In this document: positions 11,131-23,300 of the stretch, one piece after another | How positions within the stretch are numbered: the stretch's first letter is position 1 | Layout: each line of letters starts with the position of its first letter | Assembly (NCBI RefSeq): GCF_000003815.2 | Contig: NC_049988.1 | Location: 735,679 to 799,678, forward strand | Origin: Branchiostoma floridae | Taxonomy: Eukaryota > Chordata > Leptocardii > Amphioxiformes > Branchiostomatidae | Length of the DNA: 64,000 bases | Direction of reading: 5' to 3' | The notes under the pieces: generated by a model | Databases searched by the model: none | Told to the model about the DNA's origin: nothing | Seen by the model: the letters and a program-made list of their open reading frames with translations, nothing else | Made by a program: the position numbers and the translations under genes

Positions 11131-14100
11131 CATTTTATACGAAAGACATACATATACCATCTTTGTCCGGTTAGTCATTGTTTGCGACTCCCAAGTTTGC
11201 TTAAAAGCTCTAAGAGAACAGTCCTGACAATCTGAAGGCCAAATCTCACAGGTGTAAGCCGTGGGAGATGGCGCCTATTTTACCGCCCCAGCAAAGCAAA
11301 CAGCCAGTGTTGGTCCCTGTTAATCATTGCCCCCGTGCCTATCACAGTTTGCGGTGAATCAACAACTTGCGACAAGTCACTGTGTTCAAAATTCCTACCG
11401 CGTCAGGGTGAGTTTCAAGCATTTTTTTTTTTAATTTACGTTACAAGTTATTGCAGCGGGCGAAGGAAAATTCCAGTCACAAGAGCTCGGCGGGATTTTT
11501 TTCAGGCAATTTGTGAGGATTTCTGTCAGCCAATTTCTATCGTCTGCAACAGGTCACGTTAGCTCTTATACTAAACAACTGGCAATGATGTTACTTAGCA
11601 ATTCTACGTGAAACAAGGAACGTTAATTTTGTTTCATGAACAGAAAATCGACACAAAACTAGAATTGTGCCAACAAATCCTGACAAAAATTGACTTTTGG
11701 ACTGTTTTCTCCACATAGTGAATATATCTTTTCACATTTTGTTTGTCACGAGATGGCAACCAAGCGTAACATATTTGTATGATATGAAAAATAAATGGAC
11801 ATTTATATTTTATTTTCAGGTCGCGTCTTAGGGGAAAAAATCATACATCGTAGATAATACCCAAAATATTACCCGACAGGAATATAAGTTTGTACTCTTT
11901 CTGAAAATTCATTGGAGAATTTTTTTAGTTCGGTGTCATGATTGCGCCACGCTTGTGTAAACACGTCACACCCAATAGGAATCGGTGGCAAAGGTTCCCT
12001 TGATTCAACATTACTGTAACGGTCACCGCAGGTTTGAACGGCGTCACCTGCCCACTGGACTGCTTTACGAGCGGGCGCCATAGTGCGGGGCTGCAAGCTG
12101 TAGGAGGGTTCCATCGGACGACATTTGATTCTGACGTACACTCGGGTAGAGTTACAACTCTCTGAGGCATGGGGGATGAGAAGTAAGTATCACTGGTCAT
12201 TACTGCAACAATTTCTGCCAGAAAATGAGAAATGTTGAGGTAAGAAGTGGAGATTGAGATCTAACACGTGTCCTTGCTGGGTTTTGTGCAAATTGTCGTA
12301 CTTTGAGGCTCTGGCAATATGGCGGCCATTTCTCATTTTGCGCGCCATTGTTGAAAACTTGAAAAGTTTGAAAGTATTTTGAAACAGAAGCAAGGCGTGA
12401 AGTGCAACATGGTCTTGGTTCAACAACGTCTTAGTTGCGTGGCACAAAAGATGGGAATGGAAGCATTTTCACTTAATTCAAAGAAAGATAACCTTACATA
12501 AACTAGCTTCATAATCGGTAACGTTCTGCTTGAAACTTCCTCAACGTTCTAACGCTACGTTTTAAGATGTTGCCTTAAATGAACTAAGTCAGGAATTTTC
12601 TAAAAGGTAGCAGATAAAGTTGTTATCATTAGTAATGAAATGGTCAATTTTGAACCGAATTCTCTCTAGAAATTTCGAACATGAGGGGGACATTCGATCG
12701 TCAATTTACGAAAGAAAAACGTTTCTTTGTACACAAATACTCAACGTTAACATTTTCATGACCGTCACAAATTTCATTTCCTTTGCACAACTGAATAATA
12801 AATCTTTAATAATCTTTATGAAAAATAGCGTTCGGTTGTCTTCAGGAGTTTTTCGTAATTGTTGTTCAGAATGTGGGATTCCGTTGGTGAACTTTGGACA
12901 TTGTGTGTACGACCATTTCTGAGCGGGAAAAATAACTGTTGCTCGTCACACAAATATCGAATCAACGTTTTTTTATGATTTACAATATCGTTTGCATCCA
13001 TCATTTTGGCAACATAGTAATATGTTATACTATGTGTATTCATTTTAGATATCAACATATTTTTCATTTGTTTGCCGCTAGGAATAGGAGTAACTGTGTT
13101 TACCGTTTTACGAGAGCCGCACATATTTTTCGTTATAATATTTGATCTGAATTAGAACTGATCATAACGGCACACAATTGAAAGACTGCCTGGCTAACTG
13201 ATAACTGAAAATAGTGTAGTGGTACCCAAATGGCAATGAAATACTCGTTGAGTAAGGTAAATACTTGAAGGCGCCATCCTTGTTTTAAAAGTAAATATGG
13301 CTGCGTATAAACGCATTTTCTAAACATTTTCCAACAAGACGTATTGAATTGTTCTGCCAGTTCATTCTTGTGCCACTGAAGAAGAGTGATGGATGTCACT
13401 CAAAACGCCTGGTGTTAAATCTCCTATTTTTAGTTGTGGAGATTGAATCGCTTTTTAACATTTTCTAGCACCTCTAAAGTTTACCGTGTTTAGATTTAGA
13501 CTCGTTCTATATTGACCCCTAAAGCACAAGTCTATACAGAAAATTTGTTGTCCAACGCAAAATTACAACATTTTAGCTTGATGTTATTTAATGTAACTTT
13601 CTTGTAGGTATGCCTGTTACTTGAGCTTCCCGCCATTTTAGATCGAATTAGGAATTTCATCAGAATGTGCTTATCATCCTTCAAGTGTTTCATTAGTTGT
13701 CCTAAGTTTTCTTGTGTGCGTTTAAGAAATCCTAGGCAGACTTAAAATACCGTTCTGTCATTTTACCTTGAAGCTTTAGGAGCGTTAGGATACCTTTACA
13801 TTCCAACCGTGCACGTGTTTGCAGAAAATTTGGTTTCAAACAAGCGTTAGAATGAGATTTTCCTAGCATTCGATGGAAGATTTGAATGTTGGATGATCGC
13901 AGTGTGATGATAGTGGCTGATAGAAGTGAAGATAGCATCCAATCTTTGACTGTGGGTTACGGTGGAGTAGCTTTTGTAGTGGGGACCGTATCAGTTGCAT
14001 GTTCATTTGCATACAGCTACTCAGTGAAAAATTACTCTTCCGTATACACGTGTGCGTGTTTGTTTGTTGGTAGAGACACCCATTGTCCTATGGATCAAAA

Positions 14101-15029
14101 TTGGACTTACGCATACCATTCGAAGAAACTACACTGAACCGACAGTCAAATTTTACAGCAATTTAGCTTTCTTTATACTCGACGGGATATTGGTAAGAAC
14201 AAGAGGATTTTCCGCCAAATTGACTGAAAATGCATAGTACCTACAGTTGGTTGATCCTAGCTTGTGCTAACAGATTATTTTCTATTCAAACGTGAGACAA
14301 GGGTCGAGACAGGGTCAACCATGGGACATGTTAGCTAACCTCCGACACGGCATGTTACAGGATGGTACTGTTTAGGGAATGACTCAGTGCTTCGGATTCT
14401 CGGCATTATACAGGCGCTGTTAAACATTAACCGTTGAATTATACCCTCCCTTTTAACAAAGGTAATGGTAAAACTAATCTTTCCATTCCAAATCGAATGG
14501 CGCCTTCAAAATCCACGGAAAGGAAAAGAGCAGGTGATGTAGGGATTGTAGAAGGATTCAGATCGTCCAAAGATGTCTGTTTTGGTCGGGAAGTTTTTTA
14601 GGCACGTAACGTGGCCTCTAACCTGGCAAGACTTGCGCGCCTACGTTTTGTTTGTCAAGGTGCCCGCCAAATAAATGGAGAACAAACAAACCCGTTGCAC
14701 CTGTCGCACCCCTGACCACCATATAAGGCAACCCGTCTCACAGATCTCAGACGTGACGTGTCACGACGAAAATGGCGGGATGTAAAATAAAATGGCGGAA
14801 GGTTATCAGCGAATCTAACGTTAACATTCTTATCGCTGTAGAGTATTTTGATACCTCAAAATATCAGCTAAATTTTGCACTGTAAACAGAATTCCACCTG
14901 ACATCCTCTAATGAAAGCAACGCTTACAAAACATTCTCCTTTTAATAAGCTACAAACATAAATTGTGATGTGGCGGTTCAAACTGACTCTCGGGAAATAT
15001 TTTTGAATTCAAAAGGGTTGGGGTTGACT

Positions 15030-16777
15030 AGATATATCTGAATATATTATACCTTTCTTATTTTAGTAAAGTAGCCGGCCCCGAACTCAATCTCAACAAA
15101 ACACAAGCGATATGGGCAGGTTGTTGGAAGTTTAGAAAAAAGAAAATTCCTGGAATCTCCACACCTGAAACAGCAATCAAATCCTTAGGCATATATTTTG
15201 GTTACGACAAAAAAGAATGCGAAGAAAAAAACTGGAACAATAAAGTCACTAAAATAGAAAATATTCTAAACATGTGGAAAAGTAGAACCTTAACCCTGTA
15301 CGGAAAGGTAACAGTATTAAAAACCCTAATCATGTCTCAAATAACTTATTGTGCAACTTCGCTTGTAGTTCCAGAGAATATTATTGTTAAGTTAAATAAT
15401 CTATTCTACAATTTTCTATGGTCGGGGAAAAGAGATAAAATTAAAAGAACTGTCGTCATTGCAGAATATGAAAAGGGAGGTCTAGGAATGGTAGATGTTA
15501 AATCACAAATCGAAGCTTTACATGCTAGTATTATTAGACGGTTAATGGACAACACATCAGGCGATTGGAAACTTATACCACGTATGTACTTAAACAGTCT
15601 TGGGAATGACTTTCTTATTTTAAAAATGCACTTTAAAAACAGTTCAGACTCTCCGTGTCTGAAACACATACCACTTTACTATAGAAAGGTAATATTAAGC
15701 TGGCACAAGGCTGGAGGGGGGAATGTATCTGAACCACTCACTCCAGAGGAAGTAAAAAATCACATTATTTGGGGTTCTAGTCATGTCATTAATCATAGGA
15801 GCAAGAAAAGGAGCACAACTTTGTACTTTAAGAATTGGATAAATTCAGGAATTATATATGTAAGAGATCTGTTGGACGAAAATAATTGTATTAACGAGAA
15901 AAACATACTCGACAAATTAAGAGATAAGAAAGATTGTTTAGTCGAAATATACAAAGTGAAAAATGCAATTCCTAGAAGTTGGATAACACTACTGAACGAC
16001 GTACACTGTCAATCCACTGAACAGAGTAGACAAGAATTTGACTACAAGAAGTACACATGTAAATATCTGTATAATAAGCTAATACTAGATAAACTTGATA
16101 GCCCCCATAGCTTGGAAACATGGGCGTCCACTTTCGACAGAAATCTGGAATCGTTTCAAATTCCGTGGATTGACAGAACAATCTACTTCACAACTGAACG
16201 AAAATTGTCAAATTTCATGTACAAACTACTACATAGGATTCTGCCATGCAATAATAATCTCTACAAATGGAAGATAATAGACTCTCCTCTCTGCAACATT
16301 TGTAAGGTGACAGAGAATGAGGAACATATGTTCTTTAGTTGCGCCAGATTAGAAAACTTTTGGGAAAGAGTATCTAGATTTCTATATGTGATCAAGACAA
16401 ATAGTAACATTAACAATTTTGAAACATGCATTCTTGGAATTCCGAGAAAGGTACACAACTCAAAAGCAGGGAACCATATACTAGCTATAGCGTTGTACTC
16501 TATATTCAAATCATGGGTTTTATACAAAGATAAGAAATGTTTCAGTAACACAAATTGTTTTACACTATTCTATAGAAACTTGAAAAATGCCATAGTTACA
16601 GAAAGAAATTTATCAGAATCTAGAGCTGGACAAAAATGGGGAGAAATAATCCCTTTAGTAATGTAATTATATCATTGTACAATATGTAAATACCGAATTT
16701 GTATACCTGTAAATAAAGTTCATGGATTGGACCATGAAAAGTTAAAAAAAAAAAAAAAAAAAAGATATATCTGAATA
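15030..16777 (+). mobile_element. 5'-truncated LINE with 15-bp target-site duplication
   Basis: The 15-mer AGATATATCTGAATA flanks the insertion at 15030-15044 and 16763-16777. The element body runs 15045 to 16762, ends in a ~20-nt poly(A), and has AATAAA at 16712-16717. These are the marks of target-primed reverse transcription with 5' truncation. The intact reading frame and exact duplication indicate a young insertion. Confidence 0.95.
15047..16666 (+). CDS. Non-LTR retrotransposon ORF2 C-terminal part (reverse transcriptase end)
   Basis: The frame enters from the truncated 5' end and stays open to TAA at 16664-16666. It starts after the catalytic YxDD motif, with GPELNLNKTQAIW, the conserved segment following the palm. 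It continues through KSLGIYFGYD and the thumb/connection-like WKSRTLTLYGKVTVLKTL. Near the C-terminus CNICKVTENEEHMFFSC gives the C-x2-C-x7-H-x4-C knuckle of the zf-RVT type. Endonuclease and most of the polymerase are absent, so this copy cannot move by itself. The layout suits L1/Tx1-group elements, but I did not fix the clade. The family would copy LINE RNA into DNA at nicked chromosomal sites. Confidence 0.9.
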   Translation, partial: LYLSYFSKVAGPELNLNKTQAIWAGCWKFRKKKIPGISTPETAIKSLGIYFGYDKKECEEKNWNNKVTKIENILNMWKSRTLTLYGKVTVLKTLIMSQITYCATSLVVPENIIVKLNNLFYNFLWSGKRDKIKRTVVIAEYEKGGLGMVDVKSQIEALHASIIRRLMDNTSGDWKLIPRMYLNSLGNDFLILKMHFKNSSDSPCLKHIPLYYRKVILSWHKAGGGNVSEPLTPEEVKNHIIWGSSHVINHRSKKRSTTLYFKNWINSGIIYVRDLLDENNCINEKNILDKLRDKKDCLVEIYKVKNAIPRSWITLLNDVHCQSTEQSRQEFDYKKYTCKYLYNKLILDKLDSPHSLETWASTFDRNLESFQIPWIDRTIYFTTERKLSNFMYKLLHRILPCNNNLYKWKIIDSPLCNICKVTENEEHMFFSCARLENFWERVSRFLYVIKTNSNINNFETCILGIPRKVHNSKAGNHILAIALYSIFKSWVLYKDKKCFSNTNCFTLFYRNLKNAIVTERNLSESRAGQKWGEIIPLVM

Positions 16778-16999
16778 AACATGAAAAACTTGCAAAAGTA
16801 GAATATTGACGGATTCAATCGTATGATCCATTTGCTATATGTTGTATCATTTTACATTTTTTGTAGTGGAGAAATTGGCTTTTTTACTTGGAAGTTAACG
16901 TTGACAGAGCTTGGTGTTCACGCATGTGCAACCATGCAAGGCAAATTGATAATACATGGCAACATCTTTTAAAACACTGACTAGCATTTATCGCTAATG

Positions 17000-17130
17000 T
17001 GAACACCGGTTCGCCATTTTACACCCCCTTATGAAAGACGGGTGCAGCCCCAACCATAATGCCCTTCCCAGATCGAACCTGGGTCTCACAGTTACCAATT
17101 GATTGTGACTAGGAGCTGAACTGTGAGGCT
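17000..17130 (-). repeat. tRNA-derived SINE-like copy, family B
   Basis: On the minus strand CAGGTTCGATCTGG matches a Pol III B-box (GGTTCGANNCC-type). It is followed by GGGAAGGGCATTATGG and GGGGCTGCACCCG. The same order of blocks is present at 23400-23560 on the minus strand. Confidence 0.6.
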
Positions 17131-17705
17131 GCTTTTTTTTTTTTTTTGTTCGTTAGAGCTTTCACGAATAGTCAGAAGACTGTAAAAACTTTCCACAATT
17201 CCTATAATGAAGAAGTAATACTATCCTACCGAGCGTGCTCTCACAATGATTTTACTACAACAAAATCCCAACACAAATAAAGTTTTGTCCACGGCAAGTT
17301 ACAACACTTATTGGCAGTTCCAGTTTTATTGTTAAGCTTTGTACTGGGTGGTCCGTGCCACCGCGTACCGCCTATGTACAGAAGTCATGTAGTCTTGAAA
17401 TTGGCCACCATTTATCATCATAAATAGCGGACAGAAGTGGAAGTACTTTGTGCCGTTCTGTGGCATTTCGACTCATTGTTCAAAGCTTGGCAACGTTGTG
17501 TTCATAAATGTCGGGGTCCTGATAGGGACAAAATGGTCAGCCGGGGTTTTCCAGTGAGAAGTCGTATGCAAGTTTTCGCGTTCACCATGACTGAAAATAG
17601 TCTGTGTTATGACTTCCCTCACATTTGCACCGGTGCCGCACGGGGAGATGTAGCCCCGGCAGGGCTCTGAGGGTGGATCGCCGGATGGGGGGAAGGGATC
17701 CGGAG

Positions 17706-17864
17706 TACTGTAAATGCATTTAAGTCGCGGGGATTTAATTTCGCGGTAGCGGGGAAAATGACTTTTCGCGGTGGTTTTAATTTCGCGGTAACACCATAGG
17801 CTGCAGTCTAATACAATAATAGAAAAGACATTAATCCACCGCGAACATCTCTGCATTTACAGTA
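17706..17864. mobile_element. Miniature inverted-repeat element, TACTGTAAATGCA family, copy 1
   Basis: Begins TACTGTAAATGCA and ends TGCATTTACAGTA, the exact reverse complement. The interior is rich in TTTCGCGGT blocks. Related copies are at 54574-54798 and 62936-63140. Insertion at TA is suggested by the ends; the superfamily is unassigned. Confidence 0.9.
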
Positions 17865-18444
17865 TCTCTCTGTGTTTTCACGATTTTAAAACAGTTCCGT
17901 TGGAAATCAGGCCGAATCCTGATCAACATGTATACTTTTACAAATTTTACGGAACGGAAACATGTCGTTTCTGCTCAGTTCCTTCTTCTTCTCCAAACAT
18001 AAGGTTACTGACCTGTACCTGCTGGCTGTTAACATGATTGCTGTTTAAGTAGGGTTGCGTTGAATTTTAGCTAGTGGCAGGACAGAGCTGGAGGGGCAGG
18101 TCATCATGTATTGAGTTTGAGTAACAAAAAACTGCAGTAGTTTCTAATGCTAGACCATGCAAAGGTAAACGTTATGTCTTTGCTTACAAATGTTGCCATT
18201 CTAAAACATATTGCTCCTTCTTGTTATTTTTGGCGACGCCTCAGGGACGAGCCCTTTTCCTTTCTTTTTTTAGCGATGCCTCAGGAGTGAGTCTGGTTAT
18301 ATAGAATTGAGTGCAAGTAGCTTGACAATGGGCAATTCATTACGTAGGAAACATCTTGTATTTTCTGGAAAATGTTGCCTGTCTATCGCTGAAGAGATTT
18401 ATTAGTCACGTATGTACACAGTAAAAAGGATTTTCATCAAGCAG

Positions 18445-18560
18445 TGACTACATTTTTAAAGGTAAACACACGTACCTCTAAATTTTCGATGGCTATCAGT
18501 CCATCTTGATCACGGAGTGACCCAGTTCTCGCGAGAGTTGTGAGAACTAGGTTGAGACTT
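18445..18560 (+). repeat. Dispersed repeat containing TCTCGCGAGA
   Basis: Highly similar to 22990-23115: ATTTTCGATGGCTATCAG, then CCATCTTG, TTCACGGAGTGAC and CAGTTCTCGCGAGAGTTG. Both copies lie around the MYORG-like gene in the same orientation. Confidence 0.75.
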
Positions 18561-18615
18561 GCGGGGATCTCGCCTTTCTAGTTTGGGTAACATGTTCTAT
18601 TCTTTTTTCCTCCAG

Positions 18616-20287
18616 ACGGAAAGGCGGGCTGAAGAACTGGTCCACCAAGAGGCTGGTCCTGCTGGCCCTCGTGGTGGTGATCCTGTGTGTGGGCCTCGCC
18701 ATCATCACCTGGTGGTTCGCCAAGCCTCACTACTGGGTGTGGCTGGGAGAGCGGGACTTCAGGGGAACCTTTGAATACGATGCAGTGTCGTAAGTAGCTT
18801 TTTTTTCTTTGCCATAACGACCGACAAGAAATAGTCACGTCAAATGCTCAAGGGAGGTGAGGTGAAATGTTTTGATAAAATATGCCTTTATTGTTATTGT
18901 GTCTACGAGTATGTACGTATGCTAAGGATTGCCTGAAAAGCAGGTCTAGTCTGACCTGAGTTGTATGTTCCTGGTAAAGTGAAAGTGAATGGTATTCAGG
19001 AAGAGCCTGCATTATAGAACTTATTATGCGCATTATGTAACTTCAGATTTACACAGCAACCGTTCCAGGTTTTACCATCAAACATGGCGGGCAAAGTACG
19101 TCATAGTCACGTGGGCACAAACACCCAAGGAAGGGATGTGCATATCAAAAGCTACTACATGTATTACTTAGGGATGATAAGAGTAAAGTAGTATACTACG
19201 ACCTAATAGAAACATATTGTTCAGGAGGATCGTGAAGACATGTTTCCAATAATTCATTACCACAGGAAGCAGCTAATAGTTAGAAACGAGACCGGACACG
19301 AAGTCCAGCGCGCCACGCTAGGATACCGCATGCCCAAGGTGGAGTGGACGTGGGACGACCCTTGGATATGTAACGAAGGGGACTACTGCTTCGACTGGGA
19401 GAGGAGAGGTGTTCTGTCCCTCGTGTACGAGGAACTGATCGAAGAGCGGAACTTGCACTGCATGAATGTCACGTGGCAGGTATGTCAATCATCCAGTAAG
19501 GTCAGGTCAGAGGTTAAGGCCCCTGAGATGGAAACAATATCCAAGTGACCAGTAGTCCAGGGAAACGATTATTTACAAGTCAAAAGCCTTGAACTTTGAC
19601 CATAGACCACAATGCATCACGCTACACATGCGCACTTATAACTGTTAGGTCTCTTACAGACATGTTGCAACTATTTGATCCAACTTTTTTGACTTGTCAA
19701 AGAATATTGGCGATTAAAATGAACGCCTCGTTTACCGTGTGCAATGTGAGAAAAATCCCACAGTATGCTCCTGATTCTTGTGGACAAATACAACAGCGAA
19801 TATTTTGAGGTTACAAGGTCCTAAAACTGAAGTTATATCATTTCATCTTCAAGAAAAATCGTATAATTTTTGTAGGTGAACTGGGAGGGAAGAACAGAAC
19901 AAGAGACGTTCTACCCGTATGACTGTTTCGACACGACCCGAGCCCACTGGTACGGCGGTGCCGAGGTCTTCAGTCAGCGGTGGCCTGTCAACAACGGCTC
20001 CGGGGAGATGCAGCCCTACATCACCAACGACTATCTGAGCTGGGGCACCTCCAACAGGGACCGCTACGGTAAGACTGCTGTTGTAGTCTGCGAGCAGATG
20101 TTTCGGGGAAAGGCAGTATCCATGGGAGTAAACAGTATCGGGGGCAAATTGGATACTAAATTTATGTAGGACACTGCTTGGAGTTTGTAAGTCTGTCTGA
20201 AAATTTGCGCGCTGGTGTGTGTCTGAGTGTGTGTGTTTGCTGCAGCGTGTTTGCTTTTGTGTATTTTTGCTTGTTTGTGTGTGTGTG

Positions 20288-20323
<36 letters not shown>

Positions 20324-23300
20324 ATGAGTGGTTGTGGTTGTGTGAGTGCGCGTGCGTGTGTATATGTGAATGGAATGTACACAAATGATTTTGTTTAATG
20401 GTTACGTATGATTGAATCACAGTATACTCTAAAAAATTCTTGAATGATGTATAGAAACTTATCAGTCAATCTTTCGCATGTTTTATTTAAAAGTGCGCCG
20501 AATCGGCTGCTATGTTTACAGGCAGCGTGATGGAGAGGCTGTTCGTGACGTCAGAGGGCGTGGGAATCGTGATTGAAGAGGATGTTCCCCTGCACCTGTC
20601 ACTCAACGCCAGTGGTGATGGGAGGATGTGCATCTTGTCCAACTATACCTTTCACTTCCCGAACCCTCGCGGCAGGCTCCCACATTTGAAGTAAGGAACC
20701 TTCAATGTGGTTAATAGCTATAAGGGGGCTCCTTTTTCCTACTGCACATGCGCTGCGAAATGCATTCTGGGTAATATTTTAAAGGTGAAGGCCCCGAGGC
20801 ATAAACAAAACACGTTGGGACATCCATCAAGTCTAGCCAAGATCTATTTACAAGTTAGGGGCTTGTAACTCTGACCTATTACACATAAGATCACATAATG
20901 CATCAAGCTTAAGCTACTCATGCGGAATTCGAACTATGGACGCCCTTGATAGAATGTATCGTTTAGAATTTGCAAGTCATCAATCCCTATATGACATTAG
21001 AAGACCACATTAAAGCTTGCGTGCTAAAATCATTCTTAAAATCGCGTAATATCCAAGATTCCTTTTATTCTATATTCATGGAAGATGCTACCGAATGATT
21101 TTCCCACATTTTTCAGATCTAGAGCCGCGTACAAAAAAAACTCCTAAAGTACACAATGTTGAGTAGATTCCGTGTTATAATGGTTCATATTTAGACTAAT
21201 TTCTGAAATTCAGATGATGGTGGAACACTTTATCTACTCTGTTTTCCTCAGGTATTCGATCTGTGTGGGTGAGAACGCCCGTCAGGTGCACGAGTACATG
21301 TACCATCGGTACTACCGCCAGCCCAGCGGTCTGCCCGCGGACCTGGTGCTCAAGCGGCCCATCTGGTCCACCTGGGCCCGATACAAGAAGGACATCAACC
21401 AGTCCGTGGTGCTGGAGATGGCGGCTGACATCGTCTACTGGAACATGTCCGCTAGTCAGGTCAGTTATCCTCTTTTAAAATCAGGGCCTGAGGAAAATTT
21501 GTAGGAATCATTTTCCTCACATACATTGTTTTGGATTCGGCTAGTATGAAAGTATCAGAAAAGAGCTAAGAAAAATCATACGTCACGAAAATGATTGTTC
21601 TGTTAGCATGATGGAAAACAATGACAGACAAGAAATCGAATGTAAAATAGTTGAATTTTTTTATATATATATTATCCATAGCCTTAGCATACGCTAACAG
21701 TTGGTGTTCATACAAGGCCTACGTCATTGACCTCCCCTGGCAACTAGCTGTCTACAGACTACATCGTATACCACGTTATTTTCAGGAGAGGGTGTCGGTC
21801 TGTAATGCTGTATACATGTATATAATGTTGTATCTGAAAATACTACCAGGGGACAAAAATCGCCAGATTTTTAAGACCTCAGTACCTACCCACATACAAA
21901 ACCCATACAAGTTCATCAAAGTATCCAAGGATCCGAGCTTTGTATGAGAACACGTTTAGTTTTCGTCCCTTTTTTTCAGAAACTTAAGCTAAATAGTAAT
22001 AAAAAGAATAAATGAAATAAAATGGATTCTATTCTACGTTCTAAGATATAGCAAAGGGAAACATCCTTGTAATGACTTGTTGTCCATTAGTGTCATAGAT
22101 AATAACTTTAGATGATCGTATTTTTTGATTGACAGATCGAAATTGACGACTTCTGGGAAACGCGGTACGGAGAGCTTCACTTCAACGAGACCAAGTTCCC
22201 GGGCCCGAAGGATATGTTCGACTACTTCCACCAGAAGGGTTGGGACGGTACCGTCTGGGTTCACCCTTTCACTAACATCGACAGCTTCACTTTCGAGGAC
22301 AATGCCGCTTTTGGCGAACCAGGTACATACATGGTCCTAAGATTTTGTCTAAGTTCACATTTTCATGGGATGTATATGTATTACTATAAGTATCAAATGA
22401 ATTATTGCTATCAATTTATCTTAGTTTCTGTCTCAAGCAGCAGACATTTTCTGAATCTCCTGTACTTTCCAACCAATCCTTCATCATCATCATCATCAGT
22501 CACTGTATTCTGCATCTATAGTCCTTGGAAAGTCCTATAGCTGCATTCAGTCTTTCTTCATCTTTTTTCATTGTGCTTTCAATCCTACAAGCTTCCTTAG
22601 CTCCTGGAGTTTCTTTACTGTTGTAGGAAGGACTCGACCTCTGTGCTTTAGGTCTGCTTTCAGCAAGCTAAGGAGGTTGGCACAATGTCATCCTTTGCGT
22701 GCCTTGAATTTGTTCTCGGTAATTTATTGGTAATTGTTTAAGGGGTTGGAATTCCGACAAAAAAAACACGTTTTTTCTTGTTACTTTAGACTACTGGGTG
22801 TCACAAGCGCCTCAAAAAGCGACGGGCCAACCGGACGTGCCGGGCTTGACGAAGTGGTGGTGTGGGACACAGTACGCTGCCCTGCTGGACGTCACCAACC
22901 CTCTTGCCCGGCGCTGGTTCGTGTCTCGGTTGGAGGTACGTGACACCAATTTTTTTCTATTCTATTTGGTTAATAGAATTTTCATCAATCTGTGACTTTT
23001 TAGAGGTAAGCACACAACCCTCCAAATTTTCGATGGCTATCAGACCATCTTGTTCACGGAGTGACACAGTTCTCGCGAGAGTTGCAAGAACTAGGTCAAG
23101 ACTTGCGTGGACTATTTTATTATCTTATTATTGCGTGACAATGTGGCACTACATACACTCAAGTTTGTAACTTATATCAACAGTGCTACATACACAGTAC
23201 AGACAGAAGGTAAATGTAGTCTTTCCTTTTACTTCTTCAACCGAAGTCAGGTACCCATTTTTTACACCTGGGTGAAGTGAGGAAGGTCGTGTAAAGTGCC

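Larger units (their letters stand above)
6560..15029. other. Gene-poor intergenic region
   Basis: I see no gene that I can support. The stretch holds several dispersed repeats (7795-7975, 8500-8855, 9225-9420, 10790-11130), homopolymer runs (C at about 9390, G at about 11016, T at about 10220) and a group of CRE-like palindromes near 9958-10339. A GC-richer minus-strand open stretch at about 11871-12141 looks slightly exon-like but lacks partners. Confidence 0.6.
16778..18615. other. Spacer between LINE and MYORG-like gene
   Basis: No coding exon is recognised, although the missing N-terminal exon and the promoter of the MYORG-like gene could lie here. It contains a SINE-like copy (17000-17130), a T-run near 17135, a TACTG-type miniature element (17706-17864) and a repeat copy (18445-18560). 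Confidence 0.5.

Noticed and set aside
18559-18774. 71-residue frame overlapping the first MYORG exon
   Set aside because: It is in a different frame from the signal-anchor/GH31 frame and crosses the splice acceptor.
19849-20420. 177- and 118-residue His/Thr-rich minus-strand frames
   Set aside because: They are antisense to a MYORG exon and a GT microsatellite.
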